From: Clostridiaceae bacterium
GTDB taxonomy: Bacteria; Bacillota_A; Clostridia; Clostridiales; Clostridiaceae
NCBI GenBank assembly: GCA_029256485.1
Contig: JAQSXU010000063.1
Location: 1-18,401, forward strand
DNA: 18,401 nt
Reading direction: 5' to 3'
A program made the translations under genes and the position numbers. Shown one piece after another: positions 9,648 to 17,977 of the stretch. Position 1 is the stretch's first letter. Each line of letters starts with the position of its first letter. The notes beneath the pieces were generated by a model, which saw nothing but the letters and a program-made list of their open reading frames with translations, was not told the origin of the DNA and did no database searches.

Positions 9648-10736
9648 TTATACTAAGACTTTTGTCAGGGCACTAATAAATTTTTCATTTTGTTCCTGTG
9701 TCCCAATTGTTACTCTTATCCATCCTTCCATGCCCAATAGATAACCCGGTCTAATAATAATTCCTAATTTTAATAAGTTCTCAAAAACATTTTTATCATC
9801 TGTCTTTGTATTTACCATTATAAAATTCGTATTGGTTTTGATATACGGCAAATTAAGTTTATCAAATTCACCATACAAATAATCTCTTCCCTTTATATTG
9901 GTGTACTGAACTAATTTTAGAAAATCTCTATCTTTTAGCGCAGCCTCTGCAGCTTTTTGTGCAAATAGATTTACATCAAATGGGCCTATTATTGAATTAA
10001 AATAATTAACTAACTCTTCATTTGCAATTCCATAACCTACCCTTAAGCCGGCAAGCCCATAAGCCTTGGAAAAAGTTCTCAGGATAATCACATTATCATG
10101 ATTTTTAAGTAATTCAATAGAATCAGGGAAATCCTTACTTGTTACATATTCTATATATGCTTCATCCATAATAACTATTACATTTGACGGTATACGGTAC
10201 AAAACCTTCTCTAGATCCCCTGTGGTAAATATTGTACCCGTTGGGTTATTAGGGTTGCATAACCATAACAGCTTTGTTTTATCTGTAATACTATCTGCCA
10301 TAGCTTCTAAATCTAAGCTGTTATCTTTCATGGGAACTAAAATACTTTTACCTCCCATGAGCTTTACAGCTGAATCATATCTTGAAAATGTAACTTCAGC
10401 CATGATTGCCTCGTCTTCTTCATTTAAGAAAGCAGTTGTTATAACTTTCAATAATGCATCAGATCCAGTGCTGCAAAATATGTTATTAGGATTAACATTC
10501 AACACTGTGGCAAGCTCATTTTTAAGGTCATAATTGGAAGCGTCAGGGTACATTTGAGCTTCATTGACTAAATCAAAAAGCACTTTTTTCACACTTGGTG
10601 AACATCCTAATGGGTTTTCGTTAGATGCAAGTTTTATTACTTGTTCAAGACCTAGCTCTCTTTTTACCTCACTGATTGGCTTTCCTGCTTTATAAGCAGG
10701 CAGGTTTAGTACTTCCCTTCTTAAGCAATAGCCCAT
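9648..10736 (-). CDS. hisC: Histidinol-phosphate aminotransferase
   Basis: A PLP-dependent fold-type I aminotransferase of 362 residues. HisC converts imidazole-acetol phosphate and glutamate to histidinol phosphate in histidine synthesis; many homologues also accept aromatic keto acids. The substrate-binding SNENPLG lies near the N-terminus. The cofactor-binding core shows NPNNPTGT, DEAYIEY and the Schiff-base lysine Lys224 in RTFSKAYGLAGLRVGYG. The C-terminal arginine motif is GWIRVTIGT. It stands alone, away from any his operon, so a broader role in aromatic amino acid synthesis is possible. The ATG is the only reasonable start: an in-frame TAA lies seven codons upstream. There is no ribosome binding site at normal distance; AGGGGGG is about 35 nt away with a perfect hairpin in between. 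Confidence 0.93.
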   Translation of the reverse strand: MGYCLRREVLNLPAYKAGKPISEVKRELGLEQVIKLASNENPLGCSPSVKKVLFDLVNEAQMYPDASNYDLKNELATVLNVNPNNIFCSTGSDALLKVITTAFLNEEDEAIMAEVTFSRYDSAVKLMGGKSILVPMKDNSLDLEAMADSITDKTKLLWLCNPNNPTGTIFTTGDLEKVLYRIPSNVIVIMDEAYIEYVTSKDFPDSIELLKNHDNVIILRTFSKAYGLAGLRVGYGIANEELVNYFNSIIGPFDVNLFAQKAAEAALKDRDFLKLVQYTNIKGRDYLYGEFDKLNLPYIKTNTNFIMVNTKTDDKNVFENLLKLGIIIRPGYLLGMEGWIRVTIGTQEQNEKFISALTKVLV

Positions 10737-10777
10737 GATTATTACTACTTTATATTAAATAAAGTAGTTTTCCCCCC
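10737..10777 (-). promoter_or_regulatory. Distant hisC ribosome binding site bridged by a hairpin
   Basis: In the hisC leader, read on the minus strand, GGGGGG (10772-10777) is followed by AAA, then ACTACTTTAT (10759-10768), a 5-nt loop and ATAAAGTAGT (10744-10753), then 7 nt and the ATG. The two arms are perfectly complementary over 10 bp. In the unfolded message the G run is about 35 nt from the start codon; with the hairpin folded the path shortens to about 10 nt. The geometry is seen in the sequence. The bridging role is inferred by analogy with the T4 gene 25 and gene 38 leaders. Confidence 0.5.
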
Positions 10778-10866
10778 TTTTCATATTTATTTGTTTTAGA
10801 GAATTAACTTTATATATATTATATAATTCCCTAATTAAACACCATTAAGCTGCACAAAAGCAGATG

Positions 10867-11778
10867 TTATTCCCCAATTATTCTTACTTCTGTCTGAAGT
10901 TCAACATTGAACTTTTCTTTAACGGTTTTCTGTACATATGCTATTAGATCCAAAATATCCTTTGCAGTAGCTCCGCCTTTATTTATAATAAATCCCGAAT
11001 GCTTTGATGATACCTGCGCACCACCCATTGAAACACCTTTTAATCCGCTGTCCTCCACTAGCTTTCCGGTAAAATATCCCTCAGGTCTCTTAAAGGTACT
11101 GCCTGCAGATGGATATTCCAGCGGCTGTCTATCCCGCCTTCTTTTATTCAAATCATTAACTCTTTTTTCAATATCATAATGATTTCCTGTTTGTAATTTA
11201 AATATTGCCAGAAGCACAGTATATTTATACTTTTGAATTGCACTTACCCTATATCCAAGTTCAAGTTCATGATAGTCTAAAGTCCTCATTTCACAATTTT
11301 CATCTAAAATTAAGGCGCTTTCAATAATATGACATATTTCTCCACCGTAAGCACCAGCATTCATAGTTACTGCTCCGCCTACACTGCCTGGTATGCCACA
11401 GGCAAATTCTATACCTGTAAGGCTCTCTTCCACAGCCCTTTGTGAAACATCCTTAAGCTCAGCACCACTTTGTACTATTATTTTTTCACCTTCAACAGTT
11501 ATATCATTTAATTTTGTAAGCTTTATGACAACTCCCCTTATTCCTCCATCTTTAACCAGAAGATTAGATCCATTGCCAATTATATAAAAATCAATATTGC
11601 TTTCTATACATAATTTTATTGCCTTTTGAACTTGCTCATAGTTCTCAGGAGTAACCAAAATATCAGCAGGTCCTCCTACTTTAAATGATGTATGGTTTTT
11701 CATAGGTTCATTTATAAAAATATTGTTTTCTTCAATAAATTCGCTGAATTTATTATATAAATTATTGTCATGATTCAT
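10867..11778 (-). CDS. murB: UDP-N-acetylenolpyruvoylglucosamine reductase
   Basis: MurB is the FAD- and NADPH-dependent cytoplasmic enzyme that reduces UDP-GlcNAc-enolpyruvate to UDP-N-acetylmuramic acid, the second committed step of peptidoglycan precursor synthesis. At 303 residues it has the length of the shorter type II enzymes common in Gram-positives. Visible motifs are the substrate-entry [12 protein letters not shown] near the N-terminus, the FAD loop [30 protein letters not shown], the catalytic serine Ser227 in [16 protein letters not shown], and the C-terminal catalytic glutamate Glu297 in [13 protein letters not shown] lies 9 nt before the ATG. A good promoter overlaps the end of the upstream PHP gene, so murB can be transcribed independently of the uvrC operon. 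hisC follows after 130 nt with no clear terminator between. Confidence 0.97.
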   Translation of the reverse strand: MNHDNNLYNKFSEFIEENNIFINEPMKNHTSFKVGGPADILVTPENYEQVQKAIKLCIESNIDFYIIGNGSNLLVKDGGIRGVVIKLTKLNDITVEGEKIIVQSGAELKDVSQRAVEESLTGIEFACGIPGSVGGAVTMNAGAYGGEICHIIESALILDENCEMRTLDYHELELGYRVSAIQKYKYTVLLAIFKLQTGNHYDIEKRVNDLNKRRRDRQPLEYPSAGSTFKRPEGYFTGKLVEDSGLKGVSMGGAQVSSKHSGFIINKGGATAKDILDLIAYVQKTVKEKFNVELQTEVRIIGE

Positions 11779-11814
11779 AAAAACATTCTCCTTGAAATAC
11801 TAAATGATATAAAT

Positions 11815-11843
11815 AGTATAATGTATGTATTTAGGTTAATCAA
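11815..11843 (-). promoter_or_regulatory. Probable sigma-A promoter of murB
   Basis: On the minus strand TTGATT (11838-11843) and TATACT (11815-11820) are exactly 17 bp apart. The -35 overlaps the stop codon of the PHP phosphatase gene. Transcription would start near 11808 and give a leader of about 30 nt. Confidence 0.55.
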
Positions 11844-12567
11844 GTTCTAAGTCTTTCAGCTTTCCCTTTTTCTTCAAGTAATTAATTAACTTAAACTCAT
11901 CTGTATTCATAATTAAATCTTCTGATATATCAAGCTGCTTTATTAGATTTTCTGCCTTTTGAAATTTTCCAATCTGAAAACATGTGTGAGCATCACTTCC
12001 AAAAATGAGTTTAACATGATTTTCCCTGCAGAGCTTTGCAATTTTATAACAATTTTCTTCGCTTCCAGCCCTTGATCCGAAAGACCCGTTATTTATTTCT
12101 ATTAATATATTGTTATCCTTTGCTTTTTTCACAACCTTTTCTTCCCATATGGGAAATGATGGATTCCCTGAATGACCTATTATATCTACATAAGGGTTAT
12201 CCATTACATTTAGTAATGCCTCAGTGTTTTCATCTCTGCTGCCAGGTTTAATGCACACATCATGAAGACTAGCTATAATTATATCCAACTTTTTGCAAAT
12301 TAATTCCGGAATATCAATATTTCCTTTATAATCAATAATATTTACTTCACATCCTCTAAGCAAAATAACATCATCAATTTTCCTTGGCCAGGCTTTCATA
12401 TTTGAAAAATAAAATAAGTGGGGTCCACCTGGCATATTTGGTCCATGATCTGTAGTTCCTAACAGTCTGATGCCCTGTTTGGAAGCTTCTTTTATATTCT
12501 CTAACCATGTTGTATATGCATGGCCACTTACAATGGTATGGGTATGTGTATCAACTACATACTTCAT
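11836..12567 (-). CDS. PHP-domain phosphatase, YcdX-like
   Basis: A 243-residue single-domain protein of the PHP metal-dependent phosphoesterase superfamily, closest in layout to E. coli YcdX, which binds three metal ions. The ligands are visible in order: His8 and His10 in VDTHTHT, His16, Asp40 and His41 in TTDHGP, the glutamate of GCEVNI, ASLHD, IGHSGNP and the C-terminal SDAHT. The physiological substrate is not known. I chose the ATG at 12567 because GGAG stands 9 nt before it. An in-frame ATG at 12582 would add five residues (MESDK) but has no ribosome binding site, and the GGAG overlaps it. The gene starts 23 nt after the uvrC stop, so it is very probably in the same operon. PHP domains also occur in DNA polymerases, so a nucleic-acid-related role is possible but unproven. 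Confidence 0.88.
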   Translation of the reverse strand: MKYVVDTHTHTIVSGHAYTTWLENIKEASKQGIRLLGTTDHGPNMPGGPHLFYFSNMKAWPRKIDDVILLRGCEVNIIDYKGNIDIPELICKKLDIIIASLHDVCIKPGSRDENTEALLNVMDNPYVDIIGHSGNPSFPIWEEKVVKKAKDNNILIEINNGSFGSRAGSEENCYKIAKLCRENHVKLIFGSDAHTCFQIGKFQKAENLIKQLDISEDLIMNTDEFKLINYLKKKGKLKDLELD

Positions 12568-12590
12568 TTTATCACTCTCCATATTAAATG

Positions 12591-14456
12591 TTACTTATTC
12601 CCTTTAAAATAATTTATTATACTGTTTGCAGCTTTTTCGTCAATAGATTGAGTGTCTATTAATTCTTCAAAACTGGCTGCTTTAATTTTCTCTATACTTC
12701 CAAATTTTTTTAAAAGTTCCTTTCTTCTTTTGTCACCAACATTAGGTATGTCTTCTAATATTGAATGAAGTATTCGTCTTTCTCTTAAACTTCTATGGTA
12801 AGTAATTGCAAATCTATGAACTTCATCCTGCATCCTTGTTATTAGCTTCATTATGTTTGAATGAGGATTAATGGATAGCTCCTCATTGTTAAAAATCAAA
12901 CCCCTGGTATTATGTTTGTCATCCTTTACCATACCACAAACAGGTATACCAATGTTAAATTCCAGCAGTACTTCCAAGGCGACATTAACTTGGCCCCTGC
13001 CTCCATCCATCATAATTAAATCAGGAAACACACAAAACTTGCCATTACTTAAAGAAAGGTTCCTTTCTTGAATAGCCTTGATTTCATCTAGTCCATGCTG
13101 AAATCTCCTTCTAAGAATTTCCCTAAGACTTTCATAATCATTGGCTCCTTTTACCGTATTTATTTTAAACCTTCTATAATCACTGTTTTTAGGTCTCCCA
13201 CCTTCAAATACTACCATTGATCCAACAGAATCAACTCCCTGAATATTTGAAATATCATAGGATTCAATTCTTTTTGGCAGTTCATCTAAGTTTAATATTG
13301 TAGTGAGTTCCTGCAAAGCTATTTTATTTATTTCACTATCCTGCAGATACTTTATCTTAAAATTTTCTAATGTTATTTTAGCATTTTTGTATACTAAATC
13401 CAAAGTTGATTTTTTTTCACCCTTTTGTGGAACCTTTAAATAAACTTTACTTCCTCTTCTTAAAGTAAGCCATTGCTCCAAGAGTTCTGCCTCATCCACC
13501 TCAGGTATATAAATATTTTTAGGAATAAAAGCTGCTCCTCCATAAAAGCTTTTAATAAAATTAGAAATAACTTCGCTTATATCTGTTCCAAGTGTATTTT
13601 CAATAACGAAATGTTCTCTTCCAATTATTTTTCCATCTCTTAAGAAAAATACTTGTACGCAGCTGTCCTTTTCATCACTATATACATTTAAAAAGTCCTC
13701 ATTCTCAAAATTACCTGTAATAATTTTTTGTTTTTCAGTTATTTTATCCACAGCATAAATTTTATCTCTTAAAGCTGCTGCCTTTTCAAATTCAAGGCTT
13801 TCTGAGGCTTGATTCATATCATCCTTTAATCTATTTATAATTTCTTTATCTTTACCATTTAATAAGTCAATAACATCCTGTACAATTTTATTATAATCCT
13901 TTTTATTTATATATGCACTACATGGTGCCTTACAAAGGCCAATATGATAATATAAGCATGGTCTGGTTTTAGGACCGTTTTCTACAATATACCTTTTACA
14001 GCTTCTTAGTGGGAATATTTTCCTTATTAATTCAATAGTTTCATTTACAGCTGAAACATCTGTATAAGGCCCAAAATACTTAGCACCATCCTTTGCCAGC
14101 ATTCTTGTAATAAATATCCTTGGGAAATCCTCGTTAGTGGTGAGCTTTATAAACGGGTAATGCTTATCATCCTTAAGCAAAATATTATATCTAGGTGTAT
14201 ATTTTTTTATTAAATTACATTCTAATATAAGTGCTTCCATCTCTGAATCTGTGACAATATATTCAAACTCAGCAATGTTGCTGACCATAGCCTTTACCTT
14301 CTCTGTAAGGTTTGCAGAGTTTTGGAAGTATTGCCTTACTCTATTTTTTAATATTTTAGCCTTACCTACGTATATTACCTCTCCAAGTGAGTTCTTCATT
14401 ATATAAACGCCTGGTTTTTCAGGCAGGTTTTTCAAATGATATTCCAATTCAAACAT
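12591..14456 (-). CDS. uvrC: Excinuclease ABC subunit C
   Basis: UvrC makes both incisions during nucleotide excision repair after UvrAB has marked the damage. The 621-residue protein has the full layout. A GIY-YIG nuclease lies at about 12-95 (GVY 16-18, YVG 29-31, Arg39). A four-cysteine cluster at Cys153, Cys167, Cys175 and Cys179 matches the spacing of the iron-sulphur cluster ligands reported for E. coli UvrC. A UVR motif that contacts UvrB is at about 200-235. The RNase H-like second nuclease includes [10 protein letters not shown] and [12 protein letters not shown], and a tandem helix-hairpin-helix ends the protein ([19 protein letters not shown]). GGAG is 7 nt before the ATG and lies right after the stop of the upstream membrane hydrolase, 14 nt away. 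It is thus in an operon behind a predicted SOS box. Confidence 0.97.
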   Translation of the reverse strand: MFELEYHLKNLPEKPGVYIMKNSLGEVIYVGKAKILKNRVRQYFQNSANLTEKVKAMVSNIAEFEYIVTDSEMEALILECNLIKKYTPRYNILLKDDKHYPFIKLTTNEDFPRIFITRMLAKDGAKYFGPYTDVSAVNETIELIRKIFPLRSCKRYIVENGPKTRPCLYYHIGLCKAPCSAYINKKDYNKIVQDVIDLLNGKDKEIINRLKDDMNQASESLEFEKAAALRDKIYAVDKITEKQKIITGNFENEDFLNVYSDEKDSCVQVFFLRDGKIIGREHFVIENTLGTDISEVISNFIKSFYGGAAFIPKNIYIPEVDEAELLEQWLTLRRGSKVYLKVPQKGEKKSTLDLVYKNAKITLENFKIKYLQDSEINKIALQELTTILNLDELPKRIESYDISNIQGVDSVGSMVVFEGGRPKNSDYRRFKINTVKGANDYESLREILRRRFQHGLDEIKAIQERNLSLSNGKFCVFPDLIMMDGGRGQVNVALEVLLEFNIGIPVCGMVKDDKHNTRGLIFNNEELSINPHSNIMKLITRMQDEVHRFAITYHRSLRERRILHSILEDIPNVGDKRRKELLKKFGSIEKIKAASFEELIDTQSIDEKAANSIINYFKGNK

Positions 14457-14470
14457 TAAAATTCTCCATT

Positions 14471-15073
14471 CTAAAACATTTTAGGAAGTTTCATAACTAT
14501 ATATAATAATCCTATAATCATAATTAGCTCCTCAATAAAATTCCCCATTTTAGAACTTGTCTTATATGTCATAGGCCACTTTACGTTTTTGGTTTTAAAT
14601 GGATAAAAAAGTGGTATACCTCTATCTGTTGCCATGTCGCAAATTAAATGCATTCCATAGCCAGCTATAAATGAATATATTAAAAATTGCCTATTATACA
14701 TATTCCCTATAAACCCCACAATTAGTCCAAACATTATCATTCCAGTAATGCTGTGGGTTAATCCCTTTCTATGGGATGACAGTGCAATAACAAAAAACAT
14801 TATTGCAATTGCCTTCAAAATAGGCTGATGAACATAAATATAATCATACCATAAAATTATTATACCACTACAAGCATAAAGTACAATTTTCGCCATTTTA
14901 TTTTTAAATGGCAGTATATATCTATTTAAAATGCTCTTTGGATGATCAATATCAGGAAGCAGTGACGAAATTATCGCTATGGCTGCCCCCAGATAGTTAA
15001 ATTTCCCAGGTAATTGATTGCAGACGGCTATATAGGTAATCATCCCTATTCCTGCATGAGTTTTACCTTTCAT
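14471..15073 (-). CDS. YdjM-family membrane-bound putative metal-dependent hydrolase
   Basis: A 200-residue integral membrane protein of the family named LexA-binding, inner membrane-associated putative hydrolase (PF04307), after E. coli YdjM. It opens with KGKTHAGIG and has LLPDIDHPKSIL, SSHRKGLTHSITG and GYGMHLICDMATDRGIPLF. Those conserved His and Asp residues would form a metal site at the membrane. Four or so hydrophobic segments are visible (for example about 78-98 and 105-125). The family's substrate is unknown. The ATG has AGGAG 7 nt upstream. It is the first gene of the operon with uvrC, just downstream of a promoter and a near-consensus Gram-positive SOS box, which fits the E. coli homologue being an SOS gene. 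The domain call is good; hydrolase activity is only inferred. Confidence 0.87.
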   Translation of the reverse strand: MKGKTHAGIGMITYIAVCNQLPGKFNYLGAAIAIISSLLPDIDHPKSILNRYILPFKNKMAKIVLYACSGIIILWYDYIYVHQPILKAIAIMFFVIALSSHRKGLTHSITGMIMFGLIVGFIGNMYNRQFLIYSFIAGYGMHLICDMATDRGIPLFYPFKTKNVKWPMTYKTSSKMGNFIEELIMIIGLLYIVMKLPKMF

Positions 15074-15090
15074 ATTTTTCTCCTCAAATT

Positions 15091-15123
15091 AATATTATGT
15101 AAACATATGTTCTCCATAATATT
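15091..15123 (-). repeat. Nested inverted repeat at the hydrolase-uvrC operon start
   Basis: A perfect 9-bp outer dyad, AATATTATG (15091-15099) and CATAATATT (15115-15123), flanks the inner palindrome AACATATGTT (15102-15111); the two centres differ by only half a base. The outer arm overlaps the -10 box. It may simply extend the LexA operator symmetry, or act as a second site or as an RNA hairpin. Confidence 0.5.
15100..15113 (-). promoter_or_regulatory. Predicted LexA (SOS) box
   Basis: On the minus strand the 14-mer AGAACATATGTTTA matches the Bacillus-type LexA/DinR consensus CGAACRNRYGTTYC at every position except the two end bases. It lies directly downstream of the -10 box, covering about +1 to +14 of the predicted transcript, where a repressor would block initiation. 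The genes downstream are a YdjM-family gene and uvrC, both fitting an SOS regulon. LexA itself is not in this window. Confidence 0.72.
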
Positions 15124-15129
15124 ATATCA
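15121..15129 (-). promoter_or_regulatory. Extended -10 promoter of the hydrolase-uvrC operon
   Basis: On the minus strand TGATATAAT (15121-15129) is a perfect extended -10 element. I see no convincing -35 at 16-18 bp. The predicted start is near 15114, about 40 nt from the hydrolase start codon. Confidence 0.55.
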
Positions 15130-15207
15130 TTTAAATGAGAAGTTTATTGTACTTTTTCATTATTTCCACATATTACTACAAAAATTAGATAGACACAAAA
15201 TTTCAGC

Positions 15208-15254
15208 AGAAAAAATGAGAAGTTACATTTTCAAAAGAAATGTGTAACTTCTCA
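15208..15254 (-). terminator. Intrinsic terminator after the PBP gene
   Basis: Read on the minus strand, TGAGAAGTTACA (15243-15254) and TGTAACTTCTCA (15216-15227) form a perfect 12-bp stem followed by TTTTTTCT. It starts six nt after the PBP stop codon. This closes the cell-wall operon and isolates the SOS operon downstream. Confidence 0.92.
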
Positions 15255-15260
15255 CCAGTA

Positions 15261-16688
15261 CTATTTCCCAAGTGCGGCAGCCATAGTCATTCTGGCAATT
15301 CTTGCAGCAGCAATGCCACCCTGCCCTCCATCTTCCACAATAACCGCTACGGCAATTTGAGGATTGTCATATGGTGCAAATCCAATAAACCAAGAGTGAG
15401 GTGCTGCTTGTGAACCTTCATCATGATGATCAGCTGTACCTGTTTTACCGCAAACCTGAATTCCCGGTATGCTTGCATTAACACCTGTGCCCTGCTGTAC
15501 AACAGTTCTCATAAAATCCTTCATTATAGCTGAAGTATCCTTTGAAATAATTTGTCCAATAGCCTCAGGTGCTATAGTCTTTATTGCCACTCCCTTGCTG
15601 GATGTTACCTGCTGTACTAAATATGGCTTCATCATTACTCCGTCATTTGCGATGGTGCTGGCCACTAAAGCCATTTCCATTGGACTTGCCAGCACAGTAG
15701 CCTGACCAATGGCGCTTTGAGCAATATTACCCTTTTCATATTTATTCAAAGTTGGAAATTGGCTGTTATCTATTACAACTCCATCTGAAGGAATAGATTT
15801 ATTAAAGAAGAATTTTTCTGCAGTGTTTTTTAACTTATCATTTCCAAGATCAAGACCCAATGTGCCAAAAACCACATTGCTGGAATTAACATATGCATCC
15901 TTAAATCCTATATTTCCAAAGGATTCACCATTAAAATTACTTAATGACTCTTTAGAATTAAATACTAGTTTACCATTATCATTAAATGTTCTATTTTGTA
16001 TTCCCTTTAAATTTTCTAATGCACTAATGGCAGTTATGGTTTTAAATGTAGATCCAGGAGGGTATAACCCTGATGTAGCTCTATTAATTAAAGGCTTATT
16101 TTTATCCTGAATAATGCTCTGCCAAATATTCTCTAAATTATTTGGATCAAAGGATGGCTTAGATACTACTGCTAATATCTCTCCAGTCTTAGGGTTTAGC
16201 GCTACTACGGCCCCTCTATTTGACCCTAATGCATCATAAGCAGTTTTTTGAATATTGTAATCTAAGGTTGTCTGAAGATTGTTACCTACCTTGGCCTCTG
16301 TCTTTCCCTTATTTATAATAAAGCTTTCAATGGTATCTTTAATGTTTGTAGACATTAGTTCAGTATCATATTTACTTTCTAATCCTGTTATCCCATACTT
16401 TATATTTACATAGCCAAGCACATGTGCAAACATAGGTCCTCCAGTGTACTCTCTTTTCTGAGTTTCTGAATTCACCTTAGTACTTGTGGTCAAAGGTTTT
16501 TTATTTCTGTCATATATAGTTCCTCTAAGTACTTCATTTCTTTTAACCCATAGTCTCTTGTTATAGGTATTATTTACAATATTAGGTCCTACAAAAATTT
16601 CAAAGTAAGTTATATATGTAAATAACCCTATAAAACATAGTAAAAATACCAGCAGTACTTTTTTTATGTTTTTAGATATATCATTCAT
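15261..16688 (-). CDS. Class B penicillin-binding protein (PbpA-like transpeptidase)
   Basis: A 475-residue membrane-anchored D,D-transpeptidase that cross-links peptidoglycan outside the cell. One N-terminal transmembrane segment (about 11-30) is followed by a short dimerisation region beginning with RGTIYDRNKKPL and containing HVLGYVNIKYGITGLE. The transpeptidase domain carries the three active-site motifs: Ser213-x-x-Lys216 in PPGSTFKT, Ser269-Ser270-Asn271, and Lys415-Thr-Gly in VCGKTGTADH. The length matches the compact PbpA type rather than the larger PBP2/SpoVD types. It begins one base after the stop of the SEDS gene (TAATATG), with its AGAGGG site inside that gene, so translation is coupled. 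Class B PBPs act with SEDS glycosyltransferases, so the pair is almost certainly a functional unit. Whether it serves elongation, division or sporulation cannot be read from the sequence. Confidence 0.94.
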   Translation of the reverse strand: MNDISKNIKKVLLVFLLCFIGLFTYITYFEIFVGPNIVNNTYNKRLWVKRNEVLRGTIYDRNKKPLTTSTKVNSETQKREYTGGPMFAHVLGYVNIKYGITGLESKYDTELMSTNIKDTIESFIINKGKTEAKVGNNLQTTLDYNIQKTAYDALGSNRGAVVALNPKTGEILAVVSKPSFDPNNLENIWQSIIQDKNKPLINRATSGLYPPGSTFKTITAISALENLKGIQNRTFNDNGKLVFNSKESLSNFNGESFGNIGFKDAYVNSSNVVFGTLGLDLGNDKLKNTAEKFFFNKSIPSDGVVIDNSQFPTLNKYEKGNIAQSAIGQATVLASPMEMALVASTIANDGVMMKPYLVQQVTSSKGVAIKTIAPEAIGQIISKDTSAIMKDFMRTVVQQGTGVNASIPGIQVCGKTGTADHHDEGSQAAPHSWFIGFAPYDNPQIAVAVIVEDGGQGGIAAARIARMTMAAALGK

Positions 16689-16689
16689 A

Positions 16690-17964
16690 TTATCTACCCT
16701 CTTCTGATATCTTTTGGATTATTGCGATGGAAAAGAAAGTAATCATCATGGAGCTTCCTCCATAACTTACCAGAGGTAATGTAATTCCTGTTAATGGAAT
16801 CATATTTATAACTCCACCTACAATAACCAATACCTGTGCTGCAATCATTGAACTGTATCCAACTGCCACTAATCTTGAAAATTCATTTTCCACATATACC
16901 GCTGCCCTCATACATCTGTAAAACAGTAAGAAAAATATTATTAATATAGCGAATCCAACTAAAATCCCCATGTCCTCGCAAATAGATGCAAATATAAAGT
17001 CTGTTGCATTTACCGGAACATATTCTGGATGTCCTAAACCCAATCCTGCTCCAGTAAGTCCACCTGACGCAATGGAAAACATAGATTGAACTATTTGATA
17101 GCTCTTGTCATTTGCATAAGGCCATGGATTTTGCCATATTAAAACTCTAAGCCTTACATGAGAAAAAAGCTTATAACTGACCACAGAACCTAAAGCAAAT
17201 AGTATGAAACATGTAACAATATATTTAAACTTAGAAGTTGCAATGTAAAGCATTGTTATGGATATGGCAAAAAATATCAGTGCAGATCCCAAATCCTTTT
17301 GAAGCACCATGAATCCTAAGGATATCATTACCACTACAGCAGGCTCTATAAGCTGTTTAAAGTTTTTATATTCATTTAAAGCTGACGCTAAATAGGCTAC
17401 TAGAAACAGCTTTCCAAATTCCGATGGCTGAAAACCCACGCCACCAATAAATACCCAGTTTTTTGAGCCATAAACTTCAGTACCTATTAACATAGACATG
17501 CTCACAAAAATAAGGGTAAAAACTAGATACACATATTTGTATTTAACAAAGCTTTTCAAACCTGGCAAAAGTACCACTATAAGTATATATCCAGTGACTC
17601 CTAATGCAAACCATATTATTTGTTTTATTGCATATGAAGTAGCTGGTCTTGGATTTTTTAACTTATTCAACACATCTGTTCTATGCAGCATATCATTTAA
17701 AATATCTAATCTATAAAGCATGACTAAACCAAGCACAGCTAGAATACAAGCAAAAATAAATATGTACTTATCCCCATCTGCAAAGAATCTTCTGATTACA
17801 AAAAAAGAGTATCCTATTAGGACACATATAATTACACCCAATATAATGGCTCTCTTGTCGAATATCTGCTTATCATTTATAAAAGCAAGATTTAAAAAGC
17901 ATACCATACACAATAAGAAAGTAAGAAAAAGAAGTTTTAATTCATCATTTTTAGTAGTATTCAT
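16690..17964 (-). CDS. SEDS-family peptidoglycan glycosyltransferase (FtsW/RodA/SpoVE)
   Basis: A 424-residue polytopic membrane protein with about ten or more hydrophobic segments. SEDS proteins polymerise lipid II into glycan strands and work with a class B PBP, here the next gene. Family motifs are GGVGFQPSEFGKLFLVAYLA, VVLQKDLGSALI-like VLQKDLGSALIF, the extracellular loop from NPWPYANDKSYQ through SGGLTGAGLGLG to VPVNATDFIFASICEDMG, and the C-terminal PLTGITLPLVSYGGSS. Two extra hydrophobic N-terminal segments precede the core, as in actinobacterial RodA-type proteins. AAGGAT lies 9 nt before the ATG and overlaps the end of the FHA gene 13 nt upstream. FtsW, RodA and SpoVE cannot be told apart safely without a phylogeny, so I give no symbol. 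Confidence 0.93.
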   Translation of the reverse strand: MNTTKNDELKLLFLTFLLCMVCFLNLAFINDKQIFDKRAIILGVIICVLIGYSFFVIRRFFADGDKYIFIFACILAVLGLVMLYRLDILNDMLHRTDVLNKLKNPRPATSYAIKQIIWFALGVTGYILIVVLLPGLKSFVKYKYVYLVFTLIFVSMSMLIGTEVYGSKNWVFIGGVGFQPSEFGKLFLVAYLASALNEYKNFKQLIEPAVVVMISLGFMVLQKDLGSALIFFAISITMLYIATSKFKYIVTCFILFALGSVVSYKLFSHVRLRVLIWQNPWPYANDKSYQIVQSMFSIASGGLTGAGLGLGHPEYVPVNATDFIFASICEDMGILVGFAILIIFFLLFYRCMRAAVYVENEFSRLVAVGYSSMIAAQVLVIVGGVINMIPLTGITLPLVSYGGSSMMITFFSIAIIQKISEEGR

Positions 17965-17977
17965 AAAATCACTATCC

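Noticed and set aside
10755..10784. Nine-codon open frame (MKRGENYFI) upstream of hisC
   Set aside because: It has no ribosome binding site of its own; its G run is better explained as the hisC Shine-Dalgarno sequence, and the peptide has no attenuator-like run of His codons.
10798..10832. TATAAT (10818-10823) inside a 9-bp dyad between murB and hisC
   Set aside because: There is no acceptable -35 at 16-18 bp and no TG extension, and the stem has a long loop and no T run. It could be a weak promoter or terminator, but I cannot support either.
12568..12582. Upstream ATG for the PHP phosphatase
   Set aside because: It has no ribosome binding site, and the GGAG that serves the ATG at 12567 overlaps it.
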